Shown here: in pieces, positions 1 through 11,525 of the stretch | How positions within the stretch are numbered: position 1 is the stretch's first letter | Layout: the number at the start of each line of letters is the position of its first letter | NCBI RefSeq assembly: GCF_040954835.1 | Contig: NC_090698.1 | Coordinates: 74,506,284 to 74,570,283, forward strand | DNA from: Lepisosteus oculatus | Lineage: Eukaryota; Chordata; Actinopteri; Semionotiformes; Lepisosteidae | Direction of reading: 5' to 3' | DNA: 64,000 bases | Translations under genes and position numbers: made by a program | The notes under the pieces: generated by a model | The model's input: only the letters and a program-made list of their open reading frames with translations | The model's database searches: none | What the model was told of the DNA's origin: nothing

Positions 1-1234
1 AAAAATAAAATGACCTCGTTTCGGCACAAATTTGACTGATTCCGTTATTTACGGGATTTTTTTAAAACGTCACCACTGCAGCAGCCCGTGGGCTCTGTGA
101 CGACCTGTCTTACGAGCCCAACCCGTCGAGATGCGACGGCAGCGGGAGAAACCGCGCAGCGGTGACGATGTGACCCGTCGGATCCCATTTAAAAACGCAC
201 TGTCTCGCTTAAGTTTTTTCTGGATTTTCTTGTGTGTCTTTTTTTTTTTACAATTGTATTCTCACTTAACGATAGATTGCCTTAACTGGTCAAAGAAAAC
301 ATTTCCCAACAAACTGGGGATGGAGCTCAAAATGACCGAGAGACGCGCTCGTCCTCTGTTGGTTGAACACCTTGCGGTCCGCGGAGCCGCCGCAGCTCCG
401 AATGGGCTGTAGGCGCCTCCATCCCGTGGGATTTCAGGATACAGGAATCCCCCCCAACTCCAGGGCGACCTGAAAACTTTCCCCATAAAAGCGCACAGAG
501 TCAGCTCTTCTCACATCTCCATTAACACCACTAAATAAGAATGGCAAACGTCTGAGGTTGTAGCTGCAGGGCACTGTACTGTACATGTGTAGTATCGTGG
601 CTGGCATGAGGTGTGAGCCCGGCTCTGCGCACATGGAGGTCATTACTCACGCTTCGGATGGAGCAGGAGGCTGCACAGCGCCACGAGTCCGGCCGCCCTC
701 AGCATCGCGACGCACCGGCAGCTCCGCTGGCTCTGAGGCTCGGTCCCGGGGCGCCTCGGTGAAGGGGCTGGGGGGGGTTACTTCTCAGGAAGTGACTCTC
801 GCCCAAGTGTCATCTGGGCGTATGTTTCACTTCTCTACAACCTCTATAATTCACAAAAATAAAAACCAAAATTCACTGCTCACCGCAATGTTTGCAGCTA
901 ACTAAAAAAAACGGTACAGCTGTGCAGATGTACAGCACCTATCCCCCAAGACGATTTTAGAGGAAAAGTTTTAACATAAACAGGCGAGCTTACCGGCTCT
1001 CTACGGGCTCACTGCCGCCTTAAATCCTTTTTGGAGGAAATCCAGTGTCTGAAGGTCACGTGTAGCCTTTCCTTTTTTCAAGCAGTGTCTAAATTACTTA
1101 GTTGAAACAATTCGTTAATGAACCACCTGAGATTATATAAAAACTGGATAAAAAAGCAACTTTCTTTTTTAAAAGAAATAACTTCAGCTTTTAGTTTTGT
1201 TTGTCTGGGTCCTTGATTCGCGATGCCCAAGACT
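1..1234. other. Unassigned flank, no gene recognised
   Basis: No recognisable gene or repeat family. Only short open frames without family signatures are present, on both strands. Composition alternates between AT-rich and moderately GC-rich patches. Confidence 0.5.
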
Positions 1235-2110
1235 AGGAAGTCTAGGATCCTAGACTTCCTCACCAGCAGACCCCAGACTGTCAGGATTGGCAACCTCACC
1301 TCCAACACACTCACCCTTAACACCGGTGCCCCTCAAGGCTGTGTGCTCAGCCCACTGCTTTACTCCCTGTTCACCCATGACTGTACCGCCAAGTTCAGCA
1401 CAAAAACCATCATCAAGTATACTGACGATACCACAGTCGTGGGCCTGATCACTGACAACGATGAGACTGCCTACAGGGAGGAGATAAAACAACTCGCAGA
1501 CTGGTACCGAACCAACAACCTATGTTTCAGCAAAACCAAAGAGCTGATTTTTGACTTCAGGAGACAAGGAAAAGTCCACTCCCCCATCTACATAGAAGGG
1601 TCTGCGGTGGAGATGGTGAATAACTTCAAATTCCTAGGTGTTCACATCTCTAAGGACCTTACATGGACACTGAACACCACCAGTCTCATCAAGAAGGCAC
1701 AACAGTGGCTGTACTTCCTGAGAAGGCTGTAGAAAATACACCTACATCCACAGATCCTCACCAACTTCTACAGATGTATGGTGGAGATCATACTGACCAG
1801 CTGCATCACAGTCTGGTACGGCAACTGCACCGCATCCGACCGTAAGGCACTACAGCGGGTGGTCAAAACTGCCCAACACATCATCGGCAGTGCCTTACCA
1901 TCCATCCAGGAAATAGACAACACCAGGAGTCTGAAAAAAGCCACCAAAATCATGTCTGACCCCACTCACCCCAGTCATAACTTGTTTATTCCCCTACCAT
2001 CTGGCAGAAGGTTCCGGTCACTCCAGTCGCACACAACTAGACTCCAAAATAGCCTCTTCCCCAGAGCTGTCAAGTTGGTGACGCCCCCACTCCCTCCCAC
2101 CATATTATGA
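1223..2110 (+). pseudogene. LINE reverse transcriptase C-terminal fragment with one in-frame stop
   Basis: The translated segment shows the RT block [20 protein letters not shown], a catalytic box read as [10 protein letters not shown] (usually F/YADD), the FKFLGVHIS block and the C-terminal LPSGRRFRSL block. A TAG at 1730-1732 interrupts it between RRL and KIHLHPQ. The frame is unchanged on both sides, so a single nonsense substitution separates two otherwise open pieces (to a TGA at 2108-2110). This indicates a fairly young but dead copy. Confidence 0.85.
1235..1260. repeat. Perfect 26-bp palindrome at LINE junction
   Basis: Positions 1235-1260 read identically on both strands, centred on a GGATCC. 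The right half overlaps the point where homology to the L2-type LINE begins (the Leu-Asp-Phe-Leu codons of the reverse transcriptase). The palindrome therefore marks the 5' truncation junction of that insertion. Confidence 0.85.
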
Positions 2111-2550
2111 GCTCTCCTAACGTCTTCCTGTACCCACAATGACTGTACTCCTACACCACCACACACACATGTAAGCCAATATTGTACTGTCCCCTTGATA
2201 GCCCAGTAAAACTGTACCGGTCGTAATAATATTTAATATTTATTAATAAACCATACTATTTTTAACCATACTATTTTTGCAGTGTTCCAAGAATTAACAT
2301 GCACTGTTTTTGTCCTGTTATATTTTCTCTGTTTGCGGAATTTTGCACAGTTTTGATTACTTGATTACATGTTATTTATGTTATGTTATTACATGTTACT
2401 GTTTTTGCTATTGTGTTACTGTCTATTGTCTTATCTTCTGTCCTATTTATATACTGCACCTGAGTGACTAATGAGAAACACTTTTCATTATACTATGCAC
2501 CTGTGTAAGTTTAATGACAATAAAGTTGAATTGAATTGAATTGAATTGAT
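1240..2550 (+). mobile_element. 5'-truncated L2/CR1-superfamily LINE with GAATT-type tail
   Basis: The copy begins inside the reverse transcriptase domain, runs through the C-terminal part of the pol ORF and a 3' UTR, and ends in a short tandem tail (repeats of TTGAA, about 2524-2550) directly after an AATAAA-like element. This tail type is characteristic of L2-like LINEs in fish. The 5' end is truncated, as is usual for LINE insertions. Assignment to L2 (Maui-like) rather than another CR1-superfamily clade is by recollection of family signatures and was not searched. Confidence 0.85.
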
Positions 2551-2867
2551 TCATTGGTGACTCTGAAAAAATCCATTTGCCTGACATTGTCCAGGCCCTC
2601 TGACACCTGGAAGAGATTAAGCACATTCCCTGTCACTACTCCTGACCAAGCCTGATCCTGCCCGATCCTGCCTGTCGCCTGGATAATGACTTTGAACCAA
2701 GAAACTGCTTTGGTCAGTTTTCCCTGATCTGCATCCTTGAGTTTGGAAAGGTGCTTTGTAAATGAAAGCTTATTATTAAGCTCTTATTGATGATCTGACA
2801 CCGATCCCTCTCACAGGCAACAGACTTTAAAGATAATTCTCATGCACTGACCGATGTCCCTGAAATC
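2551..2867. other. Short unassigned spacer
   Basis: No gene or repeat recognised between the L2 tail and the following CR1-like fragment. Confidence 0.4.
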
Positions 2868-3970
2868 AAGAATGACCAACATGGGTTCAGAACAGGTAGG
2901 TCTAGCTGAACTAACATTGGTAAAGTTCTTTGAACAAGCAGGAATAGTAATGGACACACACAGCATGCGATAGATTTACAGAAAATTTTTGATAAAGTTC
3001 CTCATGAAAGATTCAAATTAAAGGCAGTAGGCAGCTGGGGGACTGAGTCTGTTTAGATTGAGAATTGTTCAAAAGAATACAGTAGAAGTCAGAGGTGAAA
3101 GCTCAAACTGCTGTGATGCAATGGGTGGAGTACCACAGGGATCTGTACTAGGGCCACTGTTCTTACTGATTTATATCAGCGATCTAGGTTCGGGAATCGT
3201 TAGTACACTAGTCAAGTTAGCAGTTACCAAGATGGAGTTTATAACAAAAGTTTGGGAGGGATGACAACAACCAAACTTAATCAGCCTCAGCTGTCAGTAA
3301 TTAGCAATCGCTCCTGACGATCTATTCCTCTCCCAAACGCTATAAATACCTAAGAGATCCCTCCCTCCCTCTTTCTCTCTTTCATGTCTCTTGCATCCCC
3401 CCTCCACCCCATCTCCCCCTCTGCAACTGCCCCTTGGTCACCCCACAGGTCTCCTTGTCCCTTGGCCGGGAGGGCAGCCCTCAGCCAAGCAGGTTAAGCC
3501 ACAAATTCGCTCCATGACGCTTTCATCTTGGGTGTTGTCATTCCTAGTGAAATAGGATTAGATAGCACTTTAGTAAATTCAAAGCCAGACAAACACCAGC
3601 CAGGTGATTTTTAACGTAGGCACGTTCAGAGCATTACACTACAAGTGGGTAGCAGAGGTATAGGCTATCAATACAAAATGTGAAACTGAGCTGGAAGAGG
3701 CTTCTTATGAAAACTATGGTGTTGATGTTGACACATCATTTACATCTTCTAGACAATGTGGAGAATCGAAAAGGCTGAAAGAATGTTAGGATAGAGAGTG
3801 AAAGTGTAGAATTTAAATCAGGGGATGTAGTAATGTTGAAAGAATACTATGCATTAGTAAGATCTCATTTAGAATATGGTTATATTTTAGTCTCCACTGA
3901 TATTATTGCCCATGTGACTCTGGTGCACCATTAAGAACAGCAGCTGGCATTTACAGTTCATTAAAAACCA
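2868..3970 (+). mobile_element. Degenerate CR1-like LINE fragment, interrupted by another repeat
   Basis: About 2868-3231 encodes the RT region: a degenerate DKVPHERFKL segment, then VPQGSVLGPLFLLIYISDL at 3127-3186. About 3546-3970 continues with the C-terminal GVDVDTSFT and VRSHLEYGYI-like blocks. Frameshifts are frequent and the RT catalytic box is lost. The same family is represented at 53.2-55.2 kb. The central 3232-3545 segment is foreign to the LINE (see the next feature). Confidence 0.75.
3232..3545 (+). repeat. Dispersed repeat copy 1, nested in the CR1-like LINE
   Basis: This segment starts with ATGGAGTTTATAACAAAAGT and contains a CTATAAATAC TATA-like motif near 3340. It matches 8322-8560 along its length (AGCTGTCAGTAAT, CGCTCCTGACG and GTCAGCCCTCAGCCA-like blocks). 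Its position between two LINE halves suggests it inserted into the LINE. The family is unknown; a solo LTR or MITE is possible, but no terminal repeats are obvious. Confidence 0.6.
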
Positions 3971-6900
3971 GCATCTGTCTGCTCTTGGGCAAGTGGTCCC
4001 GCGGCTCCCCGCACAGCCGGGCACATCTGCTGGAAGTGACCCCACCAGGTATTCCACTGGGAATTGGTGTTGGAGGTGGACCGACCCACTTCAGTGATGA
4101 ACAAAGTTACAAAGACATTACAATCCCAGGCTCGGGTTCTTCACTGCGTCATTTATTTCCGCAATACAGCCTTGATGAAAAAGGTTCTTGTTGCATGTTT
4201 TGCAAACCTGTCTCTGCAGATACGGTGGTCTGCAAGCCTCTTAGAGCTGGGCCCCACCAATCAGCTCAGTGCCCTGGTTTCCACACAAACCACAGGCCCG
4301 CTTGCAGCCTGCGGCACGAGTGCAGAGCACACGACTGCCGTCTGCCTGGGACCCTGCAGACACCCAGCGCAGCAGAGCCAGAAGGCAGACACAACCGAGA
4401 AGGTGTCAATTGTTTCAAAACAACCTAAAAAAAGCATCACGCAGAAAGGCATAAGCTGCCACAGAGCTTGCTGTTCTTTCACTGAAAAAATAGATTATTC
4501 TATATTTTAATTCATAGTGCATATTTTGCCATAATGTTTCTAAATGACTATTACTTAGCCCATCACAGCTTACAGACGCTGCCTTTCGAAAAGCACCTCC
4601 ATTCGACAGAAGAAAGACCAGAGACTAGAAGTACTAGAAATAACAACGACATCCCTGAAGTGCTGGGCGCGACTATCAACTAGATTGTGTTACTTAAGTT
4701 GTCGATGGTAAAATAACAAATGACAACAGCAGTTGTTGTTTTCACCACACTAATGATGTATAAAGCTGGGATTCTGTTTCCTGTGGGGGTGCCCTGGTGT
4801 CTTCAGAAGGTCGGGAATGAGAGGAGGACATTCACTGAAGGATCTGGTCTGGCCCGAGCCTGAAAGAGCCGTCTCCAGCAGCATGTTCCCAGCTCCCACA
4901 GCTGCGGCCATCAGTGTGCTGTTCCTGAGGCGCAGAGGAGAGCAGAGTCTGCGTGCACCACTCCGTCACAGACTGTATCCCCAGAAGTGCTTTAACAGGG
5001 AGAGAGGAGTGCTGAGAGTCTGAGTGCACCACTCCGTCACAGACTGTATCCCCAGAAAGAGGGCAGAGGGGAGCTGGAGCCCGCAATCACAGTCTCCCAC
5101 AGTCATCTTGTCCGAGGGTCTGGCGAGGATGAGGTTTGGGCTCCTGTCTCCAGACGGAACGGGGGTCCCGGGCTGTGGATTCTGTCCTCAAGCGGTTTTC
5201 CCCCACTGGCCAGATTAGAAGTGCTGGGATTCTTCCAGCACTCTTCTCCTCCACATGGGGGCCAGAGATGTGGTCCTTGCTTGTGTTGGTCCTCGGAGAG
5301 AACAGGAGTTGCTCTGTGGGATGACTCGCAGAGCTCTGGGCGCATGCTCACCATCTCAGTGTTCCCGGTGTGCAGGAGACGGAGCAGGTTGGATATGTTT
5401 GCGTTCCCCCCCACCCGAAGCCCAGCTCCGTCCCACGAGAATGAAGGGTCCGACCGCTTGTTCTTCCCTGGTGCTCTAGGTTGATGAACACTCAGTTCCG
5501 GGAGGTGAGGGGTGATAAATGTATCATTTGAAAGCAGTAAGATGGGTCTAGACTGGATTGTGGGTTTCTGGTCAGCAAACAGAAAGAGCAACATGCAGCC
5601 ACTTGTAGGAGCGACCCAGGCTTCACGGCAAGGACACCCTGAGCCAGACTCCCCGCTATGACCCCCTGTAGGAGTGGCAGTAATCTCTGCCCAGATAGAG
5701 CAGTAGCCAGCGGCCTCAGAGTGTCCTCAGAGCCAGTGCCCACTATAGCTACCTGTGTAAAGTATAGCTGCCGTCTGAGACAGGATGTGGTCTGATATGA
5801 AATTTCACTTTATGTACGCCTACTACTGCACACAATGATTAAAAAAAAACACCACGGTATACATGAAGAGATGGCAAAGTTTTCGCACTTAGGTGCCAAG
5901 CAAAAAAACACCTGATATAGTGTTCAGAATGTCCATCCAGGTGTTTGCAGTTTGTGTACTTGTGAAGCTCAAGTTGTTGTTTGCTTTCACCAGTGACCCC
6001 TTCTTTCAGGTCTGATGAAAGAGCTTCTCCACCAGGAGGTCTGAGTAGAAATGACGTCGGAATGAGTCACGCCTACGGGTGTTCATACATGAATCTGGAG
6101 TTTCTGGGTGCTTCTACCAGAAACGAATAGCACAAAAATATGCCACACCAACCAATAATTGATCAAAACATTTAAATGTAAAAGGACTGTGTTCGCAGTT
6201 TCTAACGATTGAAGTTGTAAGTTCGCTTTCCTGTGAAGGCTTTTTCTGTCCAGCACCAGGCGCTGGAGTCCGTGTGACACACACCTCAGGGCGGTGTGAG
6301 CAGAGGGCCAGTGCTCAGCAGGAGGCTCCAGTTGAGCTCAGCTGCTCCTTAGCTCGGGTCCTTGAACGTGTGTTTTCCTGTGTCTCGTCTCCGAGCTCGG
6401 AAAGCTTTCGGGTGAGTTCACCAAACGCGCCCACTGCTTACAGGTCGATTCGATAACCGAGAACTCGGGGGGTCTCGGCTCGGCAGCTCCAACAACAGCT
6501 GTCGTGTCGTGTCGTATGATGGATCGGGGACGGGGGGGGGCTCTTGATTTAACCCTTTGAGAGCTAGTTCAGCGCGAGTCGCTGCAGGAGCAGAACTGAA
6601 AACACCTGCAAACACGTCAAGCGCCGTCCCTTGTGTCAGGGTCTGTCGCTCACTGTCATCACTGTCAAACGACAAAACACCCGTCACTTTCAGCCCAGCG
6701 AGTCGGCCGGGCTACACATAGCCGGGATAGAGCGCACTTCCACGCCTTCTTTCTCAAGTAACAAGTGACAAGTATTAAATATCTCTTTCAGTCAACTTTA
6801 CAGACTCCGAATCGTTGGCGAGGAATAACGTCACACCAGGAATAAAGTCAGCTGGTGCCCTTGTGCTGTTCGGGTATAACGTTTTCCGGCATAGCGTTTT

Positions 6901-7010
6901 TCCGGCAGGTTTACTGTAGCTGCGCTTGACAATACTTACCACGCAAGATCACCTGATTGCTATTTGTATTTTAAGTTACTAAAAACTACGTCATAATTAA
7001 TTATTATTAT
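3971..7010. other. Unassigned region with small open frames
   Basis: No gene recognised. Overlapping open frames at 3985-4510 lack recognisable domains. A 163-codon minus-strand open frame (5103-5594) is serine/proline-rich without a motif I can place. Nothing supports a promoter or splice sites here. Confidence 0.4.
4946..5058 (+). repeat. Local 40-bp direct duplication, 71-bp spacing
   Basis: A near-identical block containing CACTCCGTCACAGACTGTAT occurs at about 4946-4987 and again at about 5017-5058. It looks like a small tandem duplication. Confidence 0.8.
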
Positions 7011-7150
7011 GCAAAGGAACAAGTAGAGGTTTATTCCTGCTGAAAAGAGGAGAGAGAAAACACAACGTTTCGGCTGTGGTGCCACAGCCGAAACGTTGTG
7101 GTTTCTTTCTTCTCTTTTCAGCAGGAATACACCTTTACTTGTTCCTTTGC
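7011..7150. repeat. 140-bp near-perfect inverted repeat of a Penelope-like tail
   Basis: The left arm (7011-7079) and right arm (7082-7150) are reverse complements with only a handful of mismatches and a 2-nt centre. Each arm carries CCACAGCCGAAACGTTGTG followed by a CT-rich stretch and ACTTGTTCCTTTGC. The same unit occurs singly at 16.1 kb and, inverted, at 41.2 kb, so this is a head-to-head pair of one dispersed repeat. Confidence 0.9.
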
Positions 7151-8321
7151 AGACTACGCCTGCTGACGCAGCTACCCACCTGAACTAATTATTATGCGGT
7201 TTGTGCAGCAGGGGGCAGGGTCGCTCTCCTGGGGCTGTGGCCGCGGTGTTGTTGCACACAGGAGTGACGGCGCCACAGCGCCTCCACGAGGAAACCCGGC
7301 CCACGGCCGCCCGCTGTCCCACAGAGCGAGTGTTCCCGCACCGGGACTGGCCGGTGTGCAGATACCGCTGCTTCCGTCACACGCCGCTATATCAGCTGTA
7401 GCTCCTGTAGTCCGAGCCTGACTCGACCCACTGCTGGGCCGCTCCTGAAACTGGAAGGTTGCGGGTTCAGACTCCAGGCGCGAATTTGCTTCATCCGACA
7501 TCGGTCCCACTAAATCCCCGCCAGTGCAACTGAGAGCCGGTTTCTGTGCCTGCGATCATCAATGGAAACAATAAGCCATTAACGGAATTCTGACCCGAGT
7601 ATTCTGGGTGTATAATTAGCCTGTAAACTGTTGCATGTTAAAGGATTCAAAAGACGAAATGAGCAGCTCTTAAATCAACCGCAGATCACAGAAAGACGCG
7701 GCATGCATCTGCCATTCACGTTGATCTATATTTCTGCTGCAATTAAATTTGCAATTGGTTATGATCACGTAAAAACTGAAACTGCCCTGTTATCGGTTTC
7801 AATTCAGTTTTTCTTTAATGTTATCAGTGTTTGAAACTAAAACATTTATTTTGGCGGCTCCCAGTCCCGGTTTCACTCCAGCCGAGCAGAAATACCTCAA
7901 TGGACGCGTATAAGCTGAGTCGGTTTGAAAAAAAGTAATATTTTTAGTAAAGGAAATAAAGAAAGTAAAGTATTTACTGAGTGCAACAAAAGCCCCTCGC
8001 TCCGGGGTTGTATTCCGCCGGTGAAATGCCGATAGTGACCAGCCGAGCTGAAACCGGCGGGACGCGGGAATCCTGCTACCGAGCCGGCGAGGTGACGGCC
8101 CGAGTCTTCACCGCGCTGTAAGAGCCTGCGCCCACAGGGCTCGGCGGCGGACTCGTCCGGATCTCCTCACGGACAACAGGGCGGCCGTCCAGGCGTTCAT
8201 CACCGCTTTCTGTGGAGCGGTCCTAGCGTACCAGCCAACCGCTCTTCTGCACAGAGAGGACAACAGCTGAGAACAGAAAAACCTTAGCAAAACAATAGCA
8301 TATCCGAGCTGTTCTTTCCTA
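7151..8321. other. Unassigned region
   Basis: No gene recognised. It includes a weak RNA polymerase III B-box-like sequence near 7465 without the rest of a tRNA. GC-rich sequence near 8000-8200 has no supporting coding signal. Confidence 0.4.
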
Positions 8322-8580
8322 ATGGAGTTTGTAACAGGAGTTCGGGAGGGTAGACAGCAACAAGTTCAATCAGACTCAGCTGTCAGTAATGAGCAATTAC
8401 GCCTGACGTCATTTCCTCTCCTTAAACCGTGCGTGATGCCTTTCTCGCTCCTGTACGTCTTGCCTCCACCCATCTCCGCTCTACAGCCGCTCCTGGCTCA
8501 CTCCTCGTCCTCTGGCCATGAGGTCAGCCCTCAGCCAGGCGGGTCAAACCAAATTTACACTTTCAGTATACCTAATTTTT
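8322..8580 (+). repeat. Dispersed repeat copy 2 (related to 3232-3545)
   Basis: It begins ATGGAGTTTGTAACAGGAGT and follows the same order of blocks as 3232-3545, ending near the AT-rich tail of the next SINE. No coding capacity. Confidence 0.6.
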
Positions 8581-8586
8581 GGGTGT

Positions 8587-9165
8587 AATAATAATAATAA
8601 CAATAATAATAATAATTGCTAACACTTGTATAGCATTTATATCTGGACACTCCACTCAAAGCGCTTTACAGGTAATGGGGATCCCCTCCACCACCACCAG
8701 TGTGCAGCCCCACCTGGATGATGCGATGGCAGCCACAGTGTACCAGTACGCTCCCCACACACCAGCTCTCAGTGGGGAGGAGAGCAGAGTGATGGAGCCA
8801 GTTCAGAGATGGGGATTATTAGGAGGCCATGATTAGTAAGGGCCAATGGGAAATTTGGCCAGGACGCCGGGGTTACAACCCTACTCTTTTCGAGAAACGC
8901 CCTGGGATTTTTAATGACCACAGAGAGTCAGGACCTCGGTTTTACGTCTCTTCTGAAGGACGTCGCTTGTTTATAGTCTAGTGTCTCCGTCACTATACTG
9001 GGGCATTAGGACCCACATGGACCGCAGGGTGAGCGCCCCTTACTGGCCCCACTAACACCTCTTCCAGCAGCAACCTTAGTTTTTCCCAGGAGTCTCCAAT
9101 CCAGGTACTGGCCAGGCTCACAGCTGCTGAGTTTCAGTGGGCTGCTAGTGGTAAATTGGGTGTAG
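8587..9165 (-). mobile_element. SINE3-type (5S rRNA-derived) SINE, minus orientation
   Basis: This is the reverse complement of the element at 40440-41011. From its 5' end (9165) it has a 5S rRNA-like head with the internal promoter region (CTGGCCAGTACCTGGAT on the minus strand), a Deu-like core (about 8870-8960), a body, and a 3' end with AAAGCGCTTTGAGTGGAGTG followed by an (ATT)n tail at 8587-8620. It is more diverged at the 5S end than the second copy. Confidence 0.9.
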
Positions 9166-11334
9166 TTATTCCCAGCGAACTGAATTCACCCAGGAACAGC
9201 GGACTCCGCTGTCTGGTCTCGGCCGCACAGTGCCTGTGTGCGTGTGTGTCTTTCCAGCAACCAGACAGTCGGATAAAGAGACTCTGCTGTGGAAGAGCCG
9301 TGGGGCAGCTACCCCTGACAGTAACCCTGTTTCACCGCGATATTCATGTTCCACACCCGTGACTGCAAAATCCGTAGAGCCGCGTGTTAATTCTAACCAA
9401 TAAATATATGTTGTTGTCATCGTAGTATATTCAAATAAAAAAACAATACCAATAAATATTTTTTTTCCACATGCGGTATTAAGACACCAGTCAGGAAACC
9501 TCCACACCTGTGAGGAGCGGGCGTACAGTAAATACTGAGCAATGAAGGTTGTGTTTTTTTTTTGACAACCTAAAAAGCATTTTGCGCAGAACGTCTAGCT
9601 TTTGTTGTTTTTAAAAACGTGCCGCCGTCTTGTTTTATAATCAAACCGCCCCTGATTTATGGCGACTTCAATCCCCCGGCCTGTTCCATGTTAAACCGCG
9701 CAGGCGTGGTACCGGAGGCGCAGGGCTCGACTTCACTCCGAGGAGCAGGGCAAAAGCGCTGAAATCACTCGAATAGCCCCCCGTTGCTCGACAGGAGGCG
9801 ATCTGTGCGCGATGGAGAGCCGCCGCTGCCGCAATAACATCACATTAGTGGAAATGTGCGGTTGATCATTTCCTTTGCCGTGTCGCTTGCTGCTGTCCTA
9901 TCCAAGCTGCCCCGCTGTAGGCGTAGTGGCAGATTTTCCGTTGCGCTGTCAGGCTCCTTCAGGTGAGCGGGTTGTGTAATAGTCTTGCTTCAACGAGGGC
10001 CGTTTTTTTCCTTTCACGGCAGAAATGTCGTAACTTCACCTTTTGGAAAAAAAGACCAAACAACATGCAGACGGAAATAACATGGCCAAAGACGGGCTCG
10101 TCGTCATTTCCTCATGGCCGGTGACACGGGGGTGTTAATATTTCACAACCGCGCCTTCCTTCGCGGGAGAGGCGACGGTCTGACGGCGCCCTGCCAGCCC
10201 CTGGTCTTTCCGCGGAGGGCCGACTGCTGCTTCTCCAGCAGACAGTTATTTCACACGTGGGAAGCGTAACGTGAGATTTACAGCTTGCATCCTTCAGAAG
10301 GCCTGACGACCCGGGGGGCCCTGCAGCCCTCCTGGATCAGGAGTAATAATCTCCGAGGCTCGCCGGCGCATTTCCTCTCCGCGTGTGCGAGGAAGGAGTC
10401 TGCTCGGAGATACTCTCCTTCTCATTATATACACATGTACACCAGGTTTTTCCTCCAGGCACATCGTGCCTTTTAAGACTAGAGGGGACCAGCGCTGCAT
10501 GTTTGATCAATAAACATGTTGGGCCGTGAAATACAGTCTGCATACGGTCCACATGACCTGTGATGACATGGTCAGCATCTTTGGTGTCAAACAGACGTAT
10601 TAAAATACCTGAATACAGTCATCAAGGTCACCAGGAGCCCGACTGCACCCAGGAGTCTCATTTCCAAGGGTGTGTGGGCAGGTCTAGCCTCCTTTCAGCC
10701 CTTGAAGGGTGTGGGTCTGGACTGGGTCAGAGAACAGTGACCCCCTGTACAGCTGCACGTGCATCACCCTGCTTGGAGTCGGAGCTGTCCTCAGACAGGC
10801 TGCGGACGCTGGGAGTCTCTGAGAGACGCAGGGGAAGTGCTGTAGAAAAGGATTTATTTTAATAACGTGAAGCTTGAGCAGAACACAAACTGTTCAGCCG
10901 ATGAGGCTGTGAGCTGCAGCTGTGCTGAGTGACGAGACTCATGAGCAGCACGGCTGTGCAGCATCACGTTGCCCTCGGTGTCAAATCAGGTTCGTGTGGA
11001 CAGCGGGAATATTTTTTTTTCTTCTAAAGCTTAATAGTTAAAAACACAAACTAAAGGTGGTTTTGTGCCCCTGTCTTCTGTGCGAGGAGAAGAGCTGGAG
11101 ATGTCAGCGTGTTTCCTGGCAGGGGGTGAGGACTGATGCACGACTGTGATCAGCAGCAGGTCTCGCAGCCCACGGGTACAGACCCCGAGAGAGCAGCCAC
11201 AGAGCAACAGCATTTCAGCAACACAGACACCTGAGATTCAGCCCAGTGCTCTCCTGTAAGTCTGCACCACACCACAGCCCAGAGGAGCAGGTCAGACCAC
11301 GAGAGCAGACGAGGGCACCATTCAGAACAGCTGG
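9166..11334. other. Unassigned region with a CpG-rich patch at 9.6-10.2 kb
   Basis: No gene recognised. 9650-9970 is CpG-rich and ends in CTTCAGGTGAGC, which resembles a splice donor. Without a downstream exon I cannot call a first exon. The remainder shows no repeats I recognise. Confidence 0.4.
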
Positions 11335-11525
11335 ACTGTTGGACAGTTAGTAAATAATCTCAGTGTCTCATCCGGCTGTTCCCTGAAAGAACCCAGGGTC
11401 TCGGCTTCAACAACATGGCTGGACAGTTTGTTCCATACTCCCACCACCCTTTGTGTAAGGAAATACCTCCTGTCCTCAGTTTTCAATCAACTCCCACATA
11501 GTTTCCAGTGGGGGTCCTCTGGCTC
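11335..11525 (-). mobile_element. CR1-like LINE 3'-end fragment
   Basis: On the minus strand this encodes the decayed C-terminal block also found at 28.2, 29.8, 31.9 and 56.7 kb (Lys-Thr-Glu, then a WN-x-L/QP motif, then a Phe-Lys-x-x-x-Asp-like ending). It is a short 5'-truncated piece. Confidence 0.6.

Noticed and set aside
7435-7485. Possible tRNA gene suggested by a GGTTCAGACTCC B-box-like word
   Set aside because: No A box at the right distance and no cloverleaf could be folded; likely a decayed SINE or chance.
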